Of a DNA stretch of 64,000 bases, positions 1-8,946 are shown piece after piece. The translations under genes and the position numbers were made by a program. Position 1 is the stretch's first letter; every line of letters starts with the position of its first letter. Below the pieces are notes generated by a model. That model was not told the DNA's origin, did no database searches, and worked only from the letters and a program-made list of their open reading frames with translations. Location: positions 1,116,001 through 1,180,000 of the forward strand of contig OZ244789.1 of NCBI GenBank assembly GCA_965219705.1, given 5' to 3'. Origin of the DNA: JAJECS01 sp965219705 (GTDB lineage: Bacteria; Chloroflexota; UBA11872).

Positions 1-1
1 C

Positions 2-1003
2 GTGCTGCCGGAGATCGAGGACTTTCCGTACACGATCCGCGTGGTGTCGGAGGTGCTGTCGTCCAACGGGTCGACATCCATGGCGGCGACCTGCGGCAGT
101 ACGTTGAGCCTCATGGACGCCGGGGTGCCGATCAAGGCCCCGGTCGCCGGGATCTCCATTGGCCTGATTGCCGGCGACGACGACCGCTTCAGGGTCCTCA
201 CCGACATCCAGGGCGCCGAGGATCATTTCGGCGACATGGACTTCAAGGTGGCCGGCACGGCCGAGGGCGTGACCGCCGTTCAGGTCGACATCAAGATGAA
301 CCGGCTCACCCCGGAGATGATCGAGGCGACCGTGCAGCGCGCCCGTGAAGCGCGTCTGCAAATCCTGGACGTGATGCGCGTGAGCATTGCCGAACCCCGC
401 GCGGACGTGGGCGAGTTCGCGCCCAAGATCGTGCAGATCTCCATCTCGCCGGACAGCATCGGCGCCGTGATCGGCCCCGGCGGCAAGATGATCCGCCGTC
501 TGGAGGCCGAGACCGGGGCCAGCATCGATATCGCGGAGGACGGCACGGTCACGGTCGGCGGCGCCACCCGCGAAGGCACCGACCGCGCCGTTCAGATGAT
601 CAGGGACCTAACGGGCGATGTCGAGATCGGCCGCAAGGTTCTGGGCAAGGTGATGCGTATCATGAACTTTGGCGCGTTCGTCGAGATCGTGCCGGGCAAG
701 GAAGGCCTCGTTCCCATCAACGAGTTGGCCGAGGAGCCGGTGTCGTCGGTGACCGATGTCGTGGCCGAAGGCGACGACATCATGGTGATGGTGGTCGAAG
801 TCGATCATCTGGGCCGCATCAATCTGTCGCGACGCGCGGTGCTGCAAGACCTGACGCCGGCCGAGACGCTGGCCACGGCCCCACCGCGGCCGGGGCGCGA
901 CGGGCCGCGTGGCGGCGGGCGCCGCGACGGGCGCCGCGACGGGCCGGGCGGCCCGGGTGGCCGTTCACGCCGACCTCCGCGCGGCGGCCGCCGGTACGAC
1001 TAG
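2..1003 (+). CDS. pnp: Polyribonucleotide nucleotidyltransferase (PNPase), C-terminal part
   Basis: The 5' end lies outside the window; 333 residues are visible. PNPase is a phosphorolytic 3'-5' exoribonuclease and part of the RNA degradation machinery. The visible part starts in the second RNase PH-like domain, with the family stretch LTDIQGAEDHFGDMDFK near residues 66-82, whose acidic residues bind the metal. A KH domain follows, with its GPGG loop at 158-161, then an S1 domain at roughly 212-285 and a short Arg/Gly-rich tail (about 290-333) that may add RNA affinity. The gene ends 10 bp before dapB. Identification is secure; the true start cannot be seen. Confidence 0.96.
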   Translation: MLPEIEDFPYTIRVVSEVLSSNGSTSMAATCGSTLSLMDAGVPIKAPVAGISIGLIAGDDDRFRVLTDIQGAEDHFGDMDFKVAGTAEGVTAVQVDIKMNRLTPEMIEATVQRAREARLQILDVMRVSIAEPRADVGEFAPKIVQISISPDSIGAVIGPGGKMIRRLEAETGASIDIAEDGTVTVGGATREGTDRAVQMIRDLTGDVEIGRKVLGKVMRIMNFGAFVEIVPGKEGLVPINELAEEPVSSVTDVVAEGDDIMVMVVEVDHLGRINLSRRAVLQDLTPAETLATAPPRPGRDGPRGGGRRDGRRDGPGGPGGRSRRPPRGGRRYD

Positions 1004-1013
1004 AACCGGCGCG

Positions 1014-1796
1014 ATGATCCGAGTCGCCGTTCTGGGCTCCACCGGCCGGATGGGTCAGACCGTCGTCGCGGCGGTGGAAGGCGCCCCGGACCTCGAGCTC
1101 GTGGCCAGGATCAACAGGGTCCCCTCGCCTGGGAGTGCCCCGTTCTTCACATCGTTCGCGGCGGCCCAGTGCGAAACCGCGCCCGAGGTCGTGGTGGACT
1201 TTTCGGTGGCCGACGCGGCGGCGGCGCATGCGCTGGAGGCCCTGGACGCGGGCGTGTCGCCGGTCATCGGCACCACCGGGATGTCGGACGACCAAACACG
1301 GGCCATCGGCGAGCGCGCGGACGCCACGGGCGTCGGCGCGTTCATCGCCCCGAACTTTGCCATCGGGGCCGTGCTGATGATGCAGATGGCAGAGCTGGCG
1401 GCGCCCCACCTGGACAGCGTGGAGATCATCGAGCTGCATCACGACCGCAAGCGCGACGCGCCCTCGGGAACGGCGGCGCGCACCGCGGACCTTGTGGTGC
1501 GCGCCCGGGACGGGCGGCCCGCCCAGGACGCGGTAACGGAGGACTTCACGCTGGACGGCGTGCGCGGCGGCGTGCGTGACGGCGTGCGGGTGCACAGCGT
1601 GCGGCTGCCGGGTCTGGTGGCGCACCAGGAAGTGATCTTCGGCGGCGAGGGACAGACCCTCACGATCCGCCACGACTCGACCAGCCGGGAGTCATTCATG
1701 CCCGGCGTATTGCTGGCCGTTCGCCGGGTGCGGAGTCTGCGCGGCCTGGTGACCGGCCTGGAACACTTGCTCACAAGCTCCAAGGGAGAAACCTAA
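1014..1796 (+). CDS. dapB: 4-hydroxy-tetrahydrodipicolinate reductase
   Basis: Cytosolic NAD(P)H-dependent reductase of the diaminopimelate/lysine pathway, acting after DapA. The 260-residue protein opens with the Rossmann motif GSTGRMGQ and carries the signature ELHHDRKRDAPSGTA, containing the catalytic His pair and Lys. I chose ATG 1014 because the protein then starts directly at the nucleotide-binding strand (MIRVAVLG); the frame is open back to 909, inside pnp, but those codons encode a low-complexity Ala/Arg string. The stop overlaps the asd start by one base (TAATG), so the genes are probably translationally coupled. Confidence 0.95.
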   Translation: MIRVAVLGSTGRMGQTVVAAVEGAPDLELVARINRVPSPGSAPFFTSFAAAQCETAPEVVVDFSVADAAAAHALEALDAGVSPVIGTTGMSDDQTRAIGERADATGVGAFIAPNFAIGAVLMMQMAELAAPHLDSVEIIELHHDRKRDAPSGTAARTADLVVRARDGRPAQDAVTEDFTLDGVRGGVRDGVRVHSVRLPGLVAHQEVIFGGEGQTLTIRHDSTSRESFMPGVLLAVRRVRSLRGLVTGLEHLLTSSKGET

Positions 1797-2836
1797 TGTC
1801 GGCGGGATATGCGGTGGGAGTGATCGGCGCCACGGGCGCGGTGGGGCGCGAGTTCTTGCGCGTGATGGAGGAACGCCGCTTTCCGGTGCGCGAGCTGCGG
1901 CTGTGGGCCAGCCCGCGCAGCCGGGGCCGCAAGATCGAGTTCAACGGCGGCGTCTACACCGTCGAGGCGCTCGACGACGCCGTGTTCGAGGGCCTCGACT
2001 TCGTGCTCATCTCGGCGTCGGGCGACATCAGCCGCGCCCAGGCCCCGCGCGTGGCGCAGGCCGGGGCGCTGGCCATCGACGACAGCTCGGCCTTTCGCTA
2101 TGACGACTCGGTGCCGCTGGTGGTGCCCGAGGTCAACGCATCCGACATCGCCTGGCACCAGGGCATCGTGGCCATTCCCAACTGCTCGACGACGCCGATC
2201 GTGCAGGTGCTGGCGCCGCTTCACGAATTGAACCCCGTGCGGCGGGTGATCGCCGACACCTATCAATCGGTCTCGGGCGCCGGGGGCCGGGCCATGGAAG
2301 AGCTCGGCGCGCAAACGGCTGCTCTTGCCCGTGGCGAAACGCCGGCGGTCGACCCGGATGTATTCCCGCATCAGATCGCGTCAAACTTGATTCCGTCCAT
2401 CGACTCGCCGCGCGACGACGGCTATTCCAAGGAAGAGTGGAAAGTCTCCGCCGAGACGCGCAAGATCATGCACCTGCCCGATCTCGCCGTGTCGGCAACC
2501 TGCGTGCGGGTGCCGGTTTTCCGGGCCCACGCGGCCGCCGTCCACGCGGAGTTCAGCCAGCCCTTCGACGCCAGCGAGGCGCGCGCGATTCTCGAGGACG
2601 TACCCGGGGTGCGGGTCGTGGACGACCTGGCGGGCCACCAATACCCGATGCCGTCGGTGGCGGCGGGCAACGACACCACCTGGGTGGGCCGCATCCGCCA
2701 GGACATGTCACACTCGAACGGACTCGTGTTCTGGGTCGTATCCGACAACCTGCGCAAGGGCGCCGCGACCAACTCGATTCAGATCGCGGAAGCCGCCATT
2801 GCCAATGACTGGTTGAGGCAGGCACGGGCCGCTTGA
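1796..2836 (+). CDS. asd: Aspartate-semialdehyde dehydrogenase
   Basis: Reduces beta-aspartyl phosphate to aspartate semialdehyde, the branch-point precursor of lysine, diaminopimelate, threonine and methionine. The 346-residue protein has an N-terminal NADP-binding motif (GATGAVGRE), the active-site Cys in PNCSTTPIVQVL, and the usual C-terminal dimerisation region. It overlaps dapB by one base and is followed after 90 bp by dapA, placing three consecutive lysine-branch genes together. Length is normal for the family. Confidence 0.95.
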   Translation: MSAGYAVGVIGATGAVGREFLRVMEERRFPVRELRLWASPRSRGRKIEFNGGVYTVEALDDAVFEGLDFVLISASGDISRAQAPRVAQAGALAIDDSSAFRYDDSVPLVVPEVNASDIAWHQGIVAIPNCSTTPIVQVLAPLHELNPVRRVIADTYQSVSGAGGRAMEELGAQTAALARGETPAVDPDVFPHQIASNLIPSIDSPRDDGYSKEEWKVSAETRKIMHLPDLAVSATCVRVPVFRAHAAAVHAEFSQPFDASEARAILEDVPGVRVVDDLAGHQYPMPSVAAGNDTTWVGRIRQDMSHSNGLVFWVVSDNLRKGAATNSIQIAEAAIANDWLRQARAA

Positions 2837-2926
2837 CGTGGCCGCGGGTACAATTCCAGGCGGGGCCGTGTGAGTGTTGACCTTGCAGCGCAGCAGGCGT
2901 GAGACAGCCTCGCAGGAGGAAGTGAC

Positions 2927-3844
2927 ATGCTGACCTTTGGTCGGCTCATCACCGCGGTGGTCACGCCGTTTCACGACGACGGGTCGGTCGACTACGACAC
3001 GTTCGGTCGCATGGTCGACGGCTTGATCGACGCCGGCAACGATGGAGTGGTGGTTACCGGCACCACCGGCGAATCGCCGGTGCTGACCGAGACCGAGCGC
3101 ATGGCGCTCTACCGAGAGGCCCTACGCGCCGCCGACGGACGCGCACGAGTGATCGCGGGGACGGGCGGCTACAACACCAGCGAGAGCATCCACCTGTCGC
3201 GCGCGGCGGCGGATGTCGGCGTGGACGGCCTGCTGCAAGTGACGCCCTACTACAACAAGCCGCCGCAGCCGGGGCTGTTCCGCCACTTCGAGACCATCGC
3301 GGCGGCCACGCCCCTGCCCAACATTCTCTACAACGTTCCCGGCCGCACCGCCTGCAATTTGGCGGCGGCAACGGTGGCGCAGCTGAGCGCCATCGACAAC
3401 ATCATCGGCATCAAGGAAGCCAGCGCGGATTTCGAGCAGATCGCCGAGATCAGGCGCACGACGCCGGAAGACTTCGCCATTTACAGCGGCAATGACGCGG
3501 ACACCTACCTCATCCTCGCGCTGGGCGGCGTGGGCGTGGTGAGCGTGGCCAGCCACGTGGTGAGCGGCGAAATCCGAGCGATGATCGACGCGTTCGTCGC
3601 CGGCGATCTCGCCGACGCGCGCGCGCGGCACCTGCACCTGCTGCCCATCTCGCAAATCTTGTTCCCAGCCGGCTGGCCCAATCCGGTGTCCGTCAAGGCC
3701 GCCCTGGGGCTGGCCGGGTTCGACGTCGGCGTCCCACGACTCCCCCTCGTCGATCTGCCCGACGAGATGAAGTCCAAGCTGCGAACAGTAATGGACGCCT
3801 ACGAGCTCGACGCCTACCTCACGCGAACGCCAGTGGCCGTCTAG
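2927..3844 (+). CDS. dapA: 4-hydroxy-tetrahydrodipicolinate synthase
   Basis: Class I aldolase condensing pyruvate with aspartate semialdehyde, the first committed step to diaminopimelate and lysine. The 305-residue TIM barrel shows the GTTGESPVL substrate loop, the Tyr of TPYYNKP, and the Schiff-base Lys in GIKEAS. A strong ribosome site (AGGAGG, about 2914-2919) precedes ATG 2927. Unlike the two dapA-like genes at 14272 and 15242, all canonical DapA motifs are present and it lies beside asd and dapB, so this is the lysine-pathway copy. The UDG gene starts right after its stop. Confidence 0.95.
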   Translation: MLTFGRLITAVVTPFHDDGSVDYDTFGRMVDGLIDAGNDGVVVTGTTGESPVLTETERMALYREALRAADGRARVIAGTGGYNTSESIHLSRAAADVGVDGLLQVTPYYNKPPQPGLFRHFETIAAATPLPNILYNVPGRTACNLAAATVAQLSAIDNIIGIKEASADFEQIAEIRRTTPEDFAIYSGNDADTYLILALGGVGVVSVASHVVSGEIRAMIDAFVAGDLADARARHLHLLPISQILFPAGWPNPVSVKAALGLAGFDVGVPRLPLVDLPDEMKSKLRTVMDAYELDAYLTRTPVAV

Positions 3845-4468
3845 GTGGCGGACGCCCTCCCCACCTTCACCGGTCTGACAGAGCTGGCCGAGGCCGTCAA
3901 GGTCTGCACCCGCTGCCGGCTGGCGAGCGGTCGCACACACGCCGTCCCCGGCGAAGGCGCGGCCGACGCCGCGGTGATGTTCATCGGCGAGGGCCCGGGC
4001 TATCACGAAGATCAGCAGGGGCGTCCCTTCGTGGGCGCCGCCGGTCAGTTGCTGGACGAGCTGATCGAGAGTATCGGCCTGCGGCGGCGCGAGGTCTTCA
4101 TCGCCAACGTGCTCAAGTGCCGGCCCCCGGAGAACCGCGACCCGGCGGCGGACGAGGCGGACGCATGCCGCCCGTACCTCGACCGGCAAGTCGAGCTCAT
4201 CGACCCCAAGGTCGTCGTGCTGCTCGGTCGGCACGCGCTGCAGGCGCACTTCCCCGACGCCCAGATCTCAAAGGCCCGCGGCGTGCCGCGGCGCCGCGAC
4301 GGCCGCACGTTTCTCCCCGTCTATCACCCGGCGGCGGCGCTGCGACAGCTCCGCCTGCGCGACATCCTGCGCAGCGACTTCGCGCTTATCCCGAAGCTGC
4401 TGACCGAACCTGTCGCCGCCACCCCGCCCGCCGAGCCACAGGAGCAACAGCTATCGATGTTCGGATGA
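3845..4468 (+). CDS. Family 4 (iron-sulfur) uracil-DNA glycosylase
   Basis: Base-excision repair enzyme that removes uracil arising from cytosine deamination. The 207-residue product has motif A as GEGPGYHEDQQGRPFVG, motif B as YHPAAALR, and the family 4 cysteines (CTRC near the N terminus, the Cys of LKCRPPENRDP and a later Cys in ADACRPY) that hold a 4Fe-4S cluster. The start is GTG, directly after the dapA stop, so it is cotranscribed with the lysine genes. That link is probably organisational rather than functional. Confidence 0.93.
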   Translation: MADALPTFTGLTELAEAVKVCTRCRLASGRTHAVPGEGAADAAVMFIGEGPGYHEDQQGRPFVGAAGQLLDELIESIGLRRREVFIANVLKCRPPENRDPAADEADACRPYLDRQVELIDPKVVVLLGRHALQAHFPDAQISKARGVPRRRDGRTFLPVYHPAAALRQLRLRDILRSDFALIPKLLTEPVAATPPAEPQEQQLSMFG

Positions 4469-4562
4469 GACGGGCGGACCCGGCGAGGACACGTTTGCCT
4501 GACACGGTCAGGCTCAGGATGTCCGGGACAGCCCTGCGTGGTTCCAGGTTAGGTGGGGCCTG

Positions 4563-4586
4563 GATTCCCGCTTTCGCGGGAATGAC
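4563..4586. repeat. Dispersed palindromic repeat, copy 1
   Basis: Perfect inverted repeat ATTCCCGC-TTTC-GCGGGAAT flanked by G and GAC, in the udg-rnj gap. The 20-base core is identical to copy 2 at 16385-16404. Downstream to about 4650 are three decayed half-units of the form GGGAATGACGAGG, which suggests repeated insertion or decay at this site. Confidence 0.8.
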
Positions 4587-4709
4587 GAGGGGGCGCACGG
4601 GAACGACCAGGGGTTTCGTGGGCGTCTCCGGTCGCGGGTATGACGAGGGTTCACGCCAGAGCAAGCACAGCCAGCCCCGGCGGCTGGCGCCGCGAACGCT
4701 GTAGGCGCC

Positions 4710-6380
4710 TTGCCGCAGGATCTCGGTCCCGACACCGTTCGCGTCGTGCCCATCGGCGGCGTGGGGGAAATCGGCAAGAACTGCACCGTCATCGAGTTCG
4801 GCGACGACGCCGTCATCATCGACTGCGGGCTCACCTTCCCCGACGCCGAACACCTGGGTGTGGACCTGATCCTGCCGGACTTCGCCTATCTGCGCGAGAT
4901 TCGGCACAAGCTGCGCGCCATCCTGCTCACCCACGGCCACGAGGATCACATTGGCGCGCTGCCCTATGCGCTGCGGGACTTCCCCCTGCCGCTCTACGGC
5001 ACGCCGCTCACCCTGGGCCTGGTGCAGGTCAAGCTGGACGAGGCCAGGCTGGCCGACGGCCAGCAGTTCCACACGGTCGAGGCGGGGGACGTGGTCGAGG
5101 TCGGGCCGTTCCGCTGCGAGTTCTTTCACGTGTGCCACAGCATCCCCGACGCCACGGGCATCGCGGTGCACACGCCCATCGGCACGATCGTGCACACCGG
5201 CGACTTCAAGCTCGACTTCACGCCCGTGGACGGCCGTCCGCCCGACATTCAGACCCTTGGCCGGCTCGGGAACGATGGGGTGCTGCTGCTGATGGCCGAC
5301 AGCACCTACGCGGACCGTCCCGGCTACACGCCCTCGGAGCAGGTGGTCGCCGAGACGTTCGACCAGATATTCGCCGAGGCCCCGGGCCGAATCATCGTGG
5401 CGACGTTCTCGTCGCTGGTTTCGCGCGCGCAGCAGGTGTTCGACGCCGCACAGGCCTACGGACGCAAGGTGGCGCTGATCGGGCGGTCGATGGAGCGCGT
5501 GCATCGGGTGGCCGCCGACCTGGGCTACGTGCGCGTGCCCGAGGGCCTGATCGTGGCTGCCCAGGAACTCGACAACTTCCGCGCCGAGGACATCGCCATC
5601 GTCTGCACTGGATCGCAGGGCGAGCCGCGCTCGGCCCTGGTGCGCATGGCCAACCACGACCACCGGGTGATCGAGATCGCGCCCGACGACACAATTATCG
5701 TCTCGGCGGCCGCCATTCCCGGCAACGAGGCGCAGGTCAATCACACCATCGACCGGCTGGCGCATCTAGGCGCAACCGTCATCTACGAGCAACTGCGCCC
5801 GGTGCACGTCTCGGGCCACGCCAGCCAGGAGGAGCTCAAGCTGGTGCTGACGGCGCTGCGGCCGCGCTTCTTCATGCCGGTGCATGGCGAGTTCCGGCAC
5901 CTGGTCGAGCATCGGCGCCTGGCGGAAGCCGTGGGGCTGCCGCGGGACAACATCGTGATGGCGGAGAACGGCGCCGTGATCGACGTGACGAGCGACCGCG
6001 CCGCGGTCACCGACTACGTCGAGGCCGGCATGGTATTCGTGGACGGCCTGGGCGTGGGCGACGTGGGCGAGACCGTGCTGCGCGACCGGCGGCACCTGGC
6101 CGAGGACGGCGTCGTCGTGGTCGTGGCGGCGGTGGACCACCACACCGGAAAGTCCGTCGGCACACCGGACATCATCTCGCGCGGGTTCGTCTACGCGCCG
6201 GAGTCCGAGGACCTGCTGGAGCGAGCCCGCGAGCATGTCCGCCAATCGATCGATCGCGGCGACCACCCTGACCCGGGGGTGGACTACCTGCAGAACAAGA
6301 TTCGCAACTCGCTCGGCCGGCACCTGTTCCAGAAAACCCGGCGGCGGCCGGTGATCCTGCCCATCGTGACCGAGGTCTAG
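4710..6380 (+). CDS. rnj: Ribonuclease J (metallo-beta-lactamase / beta-CASP)
   Basis: Endo- and 5'-3' exoribonuclease of RNA processing and decay. The 556-residue protein has the N-terminal motif PIGGVGEIGKN, the zinc-binding THGHEDHIGALPY, the beta-CASP segment (about 190-350) and the later metal-site motif PVHGEFRHL. The start is TTG 4710; the region before it is repeat-rich and holds no better start. The same genome encodes RNase Y (55243-56796) and PNPase, a Gram-positive-style decay set. A degenerate copy of this gene's 3' end lies at 11588-11825. Confidence 0.95.
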   Translation: MPQDLGPDTVRVVPIGGVGEIGKNCTVIEFGDDAVIIDCGLTFPDAEHLGVDLILPDFAYLREIRHKLRAILLTHGHEDHIGALPYALRDFPLPLYGTPLTLGLVQVKLDEARLADGQQFHTVEAGDVVEVGPFRCEFFHVCHSIPDATGIAVHTPIGTIVHTGDFKLDFTPVDGRPPDIQTLGRLGNDGVLLLMADSTYADRPGYTPSEQVVAETFDQIFAEAPGRIIVATFSSLVSRAQQVFDAAQAYGRKVALIGRSMERVHRVAADLGYVRVPEGLIVAAQELDNFRAEDIAIVCTGSQGEPRSALVRMANHDHRVIEIAPDDTIIVSAAAIPGNEAQVNHTIDRLAHLGATVIYEQLRPVHVSGHASQEELKLVLTALRPRFFMPVHGEFRHLVEHRRLAEAVGLPRDNIVMAENGAVIDVTSDRAAVTDYVEAGMVFVDGLGVGDVGETVLRDRRHLAEDGVVVVVAAVDHHTGKSVGTPDIISRGFVYAPESEDLLERAREHVRQSIDRGDHPDPGVDYLQNKIRNSLGRHLFQKTRRRPVILPIVTEV

Positions 6381-6405
6381 CGCGTCCGCTCAGGAATAGG
6401 CCGAC

Positions 6406-8838
6406 CTACAGCCCCGCCGGATGGACCGGCTCGAAATCGGGCACGGCCAGCGGTTCGTGGCGGAAGACGGCCGGGGCGCTGAAGGTGTTTTGCACGACGC
6501 GGCCGTCGGGATAGACCTCCAGCCGCTGGATGCGCCCGCCGAGGGCGAAGGTGATGGCGCGCTCGAGCGGGCGGCCATAGACCGTCTCGAACGCCGCGGC
6601 CAGGGCGGCGTCGGTGGGGCTGTAGATGTTGACCCAGTGATCGTTGCCAGCCTGCACCACCAACGGGTAGGCCTGCCCGTCGTCGTCGAAGGCCAGGGCC
6701 GCGCTTGCGCCGTCGGCCGGCGTCGCACGCCAGACGTCGCCGCCAGCCATGATCGAGTCGCCGATCGGCTGGCCGTCGCGATCCAGAATCTCGAACCGCC
6801 CGAGGGGTCGCGCGGCTTCCGCCGCCTGAACGAACCGTTGCGCAAGGCCGGTCGTCAGGTCGGTCGCGTTCCAGTACACGATCTGCGTCGATTCGGGCAG
6901 CGCGGCAAGCAGCGGGTCAACGGCCCGGTCGGTGGTCAGGCTCAGCACCAGGTCATAGCCGGCCAGCGTGTCCGCCGTGGCCTGCTCCGGGGTGATGAAG
7001 TTGGCCTGGGGCACATAGCGCCGCAAGAAATGCCGCAGCAGCAGGCGCTGGCTCTCGAAGAGGCCGTTGGCGCCCGACGGATGCGCGTCGGCGGGGTCCC
7101 CGATGATGACCGCGCGCGGCAGGTCGTCGGCTCGCGTCTCCGCCAGCTCGGCCAGCTGCGCCTGCGCCAGCTCGTAGCGCCGCCACTCGTAGGTGTCGTC
7201 GGGAAAGAGGTGCGAGCCCTCCCAGAACTCATTCCAGCTATAGATGAAGATCAGGCTTGGGTTGGTATGCGCGGCCAGCCAGGCGGTTTCCTGCAGGTAG
7301 CGGTTGTCGTCGCGGACGACGCGTGGGAGCCGGTCGCGCGCGGCGACGCCGCGGTTGTCGAAAATGTAGTTCCAGGTCACGACGTGATGCCCGAACTGCG
7401 ACTGGGGCACGTCCACCACGAAGTTGAACGGGGCGTAGTCCTCGGGCCAGCGCTCGAAGGCCAGCTCCTGGACCTGGGAGGCCGGCAGATAGGCAACCGA
7501 CCAGTCGAAGATCACGTCGACCTCGAGCGCGGTCTCGATCCGCGACGCCAGCTCGGTGAAGAACCAGGTCCACGCTTCGGTGTCTTCAAGCGCTTCCGGG
7601 AAGCCGTAGGCATAGACGACCACTGGGAGCCGTCCGTCGGCGTCGAAGAGCCACAGGTCCGGCGGGATCCCCCGGTAGAAGGCGATCACCTCGTCGGCGA
7701 TCTTGCTCACGCTTGCCTCGTCCGCCGCGATGTAGGCGCGGTCGCTCAACACGGCCTGACCGCCGGAGTGGAGCAGCTCCCAGTCGTAGAACAGCCCGAT
7801 CTTCAAGTCATGGCGCCGCAGCGAATCCAGCACCGCAGCGTCGGGGGTCAGGTTCCCGCCGTCGTACCACTCCCAGAACACCCCATCGACGCCCAAGTCG
7901 CGGATCAGCCGGAAGTTGGCGTCGTAGTAGGCCGACGACCCCACTTCCTCCCGCGTAAGGCCGACCCGCTCCCAACTCAGCCCGTGCGTGAAGTATTCCG
8001 TCGGTAGGTAGGTGCGGTCCCACCAGTCGAAGAAGTGCACCGCGCTCACCGGGCGGGCGGGTCGCAGGTGCGGCCGCTGGTCGGCGCGGTGCGGCACCAT
8101 GGCGTGGGCCGGGATCAGCCCCGTCGTCGCCAGCAATTCGAGCAGCGCCACCCGCCGCGGCGCATCGTCGGTAGCTGGCTCGTACACCCACGCGGCCCGC
8201 TGCGCCCGCAGCGCGTAGCCCATGTCGGTCTGCGCCAGCGCCATCGGCAGCCCGTGCAGCGCAATCGCCGCGTCGTTGTTGGCCAGCGGTTCATCCGCGG
8301 TGCGAAAGGCCTGCCGCAACGCGCCTCGCCACGGCTCCGGGCCATCCAGCAGCGCCAGGTGCCGGGCCCGGATACCGGACCAGCCGTCGCCCGCGTCCGC
8401 CGACCAGTCGGCCGACGCGGGGATCCCGAAGTCCTCCAGCAATTGGGCGTCGTGCCCATGCGCGGAAAGGAAGTCGAGCACGTTCACCACGGACACGCGG
8501 CCGGCCGGGTCCCAGCGCAACAGTCCTCGCTCGAAGACCTGCCGCAGCCAGCCGGCGAGCACGAACCGCCGCGAGACCGGCGCGCCGAGCGTGCGCTCCC
8601 CGCCCAGGTCCCGCCAGCCCGACCAGAGACGCATGCCCCGATCGTCGGTGACCGAAAAGCCGAGTTCGGACTCGGCCATCGCAAAGAAGGCGCCTGCACC
8701 GCTTGGTACCGCGGAATCCTCCGCCCACGCGCCGCCAGCTCCCACGAGCAACGCAGCCGTGACTGCCACGAGGCACGCGAGACGCGCGGCGCCGCACGCA
8801 TACCAAGCCAAGCTCGCCCTTCGCCGCGGCAGCCTCAT
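6406..8838 (-). CDS. Secreted glycosidase-like protein with GH99/WbsX-like barrel, copy 1
   Basis: The 810-residue protein begins with a signal peptide (basic start, hydrophobic 17-35, AWA-E cleavage). Residues about 50-120 and 190-240 read as two copies of a module with an LGAPVS/LHGLPM core followed by a QxFERGLLRW/QRAAWVY strand. The central part (about 265-520) has FFDWWDRTYLPTEYF, GVDGVFWEWYDGG and YSWNEFWEGSHLF, resembling GH99-like or WbsX-like barrels thought to act on polysaccharides; acidic residues in these motifs are candidate catalysts. The C-terminal 250 residues are unassigned. Convergent with rnj and paralogous to the next gene. Substrate unknown; family assignment is from memory of motifs. 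Confidence 0.6.
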   Translation of the reverse strand: MRLPRRRASLAWYACGAARLACLVAVTAALLVGAGGAWAEDSAVPSGAGAFFAMAESELGFSVTDDRGMRLWSGWRDLGGERTLGAPVSRRFVLAGWLRQVFERGLLRWDPAGRVSVVNVLDFLSAHGHDAQLLEDFGIPASADWSADAGDGWSGIRARHLALLDGPEPWRGALRQAFRTADEPLANNDAAIALHGLPMALAQTDMGYALRAQRAAWVYEPATDDAPRRVALLELLATTGLIPAHAMVPHRADQRPHLRPARPVSAVHFFDWWDRTYLPTEYFTHGLSWERVGLTREEVGSSAYYDANFRLIRDLGVDGVFWEWYDGGNLTPDAAVLDSLRRHDLKIGLFYDWELLHSGGQAVLSDRAYIAADEASVSKIADEVIAFYRGIPPDLWLFDADGRLPVVVYAYGFPEALEDTEAWTWFFTELASRIETALEVDVIFDWSVAYLPASQVQELAFERWPEDYAPFNFVVDVPQSQFGHHVVTWNYIFDNRGVAARDRLPRVVRDDNRYLQETAWLAAHTNPSLIFIYSWNEFWEGSHLFPDDTYEWRRYELAQAQLAELAETRADDLPRAVIIGDPADAHPSGANGLFESQRLLLRHFLRRYVPQANFITPEQATADTLAGYDLVLSLTTDRAVDPLLAALPESTQIVYWNATDLTTGLAQRFVQAAEAARPLGRFEILDRDGQPIGDSIMAGGDVWRATPADGASAALAFDDDGQAYPLVVQAGNDHWVNIYSPTDAALAAAFETVYGRPLERAITFALGGRIQRLEVYPDGRVVQNTFSAPAVFRHEPLAVPDFEPVHPAGL
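7777..7983. repeat. Identical block shared by the two glycosidase paralogues, copy A
   Basis: These 207 bases match 10330-10536 exactly by eye, and near-identity continues to about 8080. Sequence outside the block is clearly more diverged. Confidence 0.8.
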
Positions 8839-8946
8839 GCGCGTGTCAATGCCAGCAGTCGCTCCGTCCGCACTCGTAGGCGCGAACTATAGCGGTCGAC
8901 CCGCGGCGTTCGGCTCCCAGCCGCCGCGGCCGAGGCCACGTGGTCT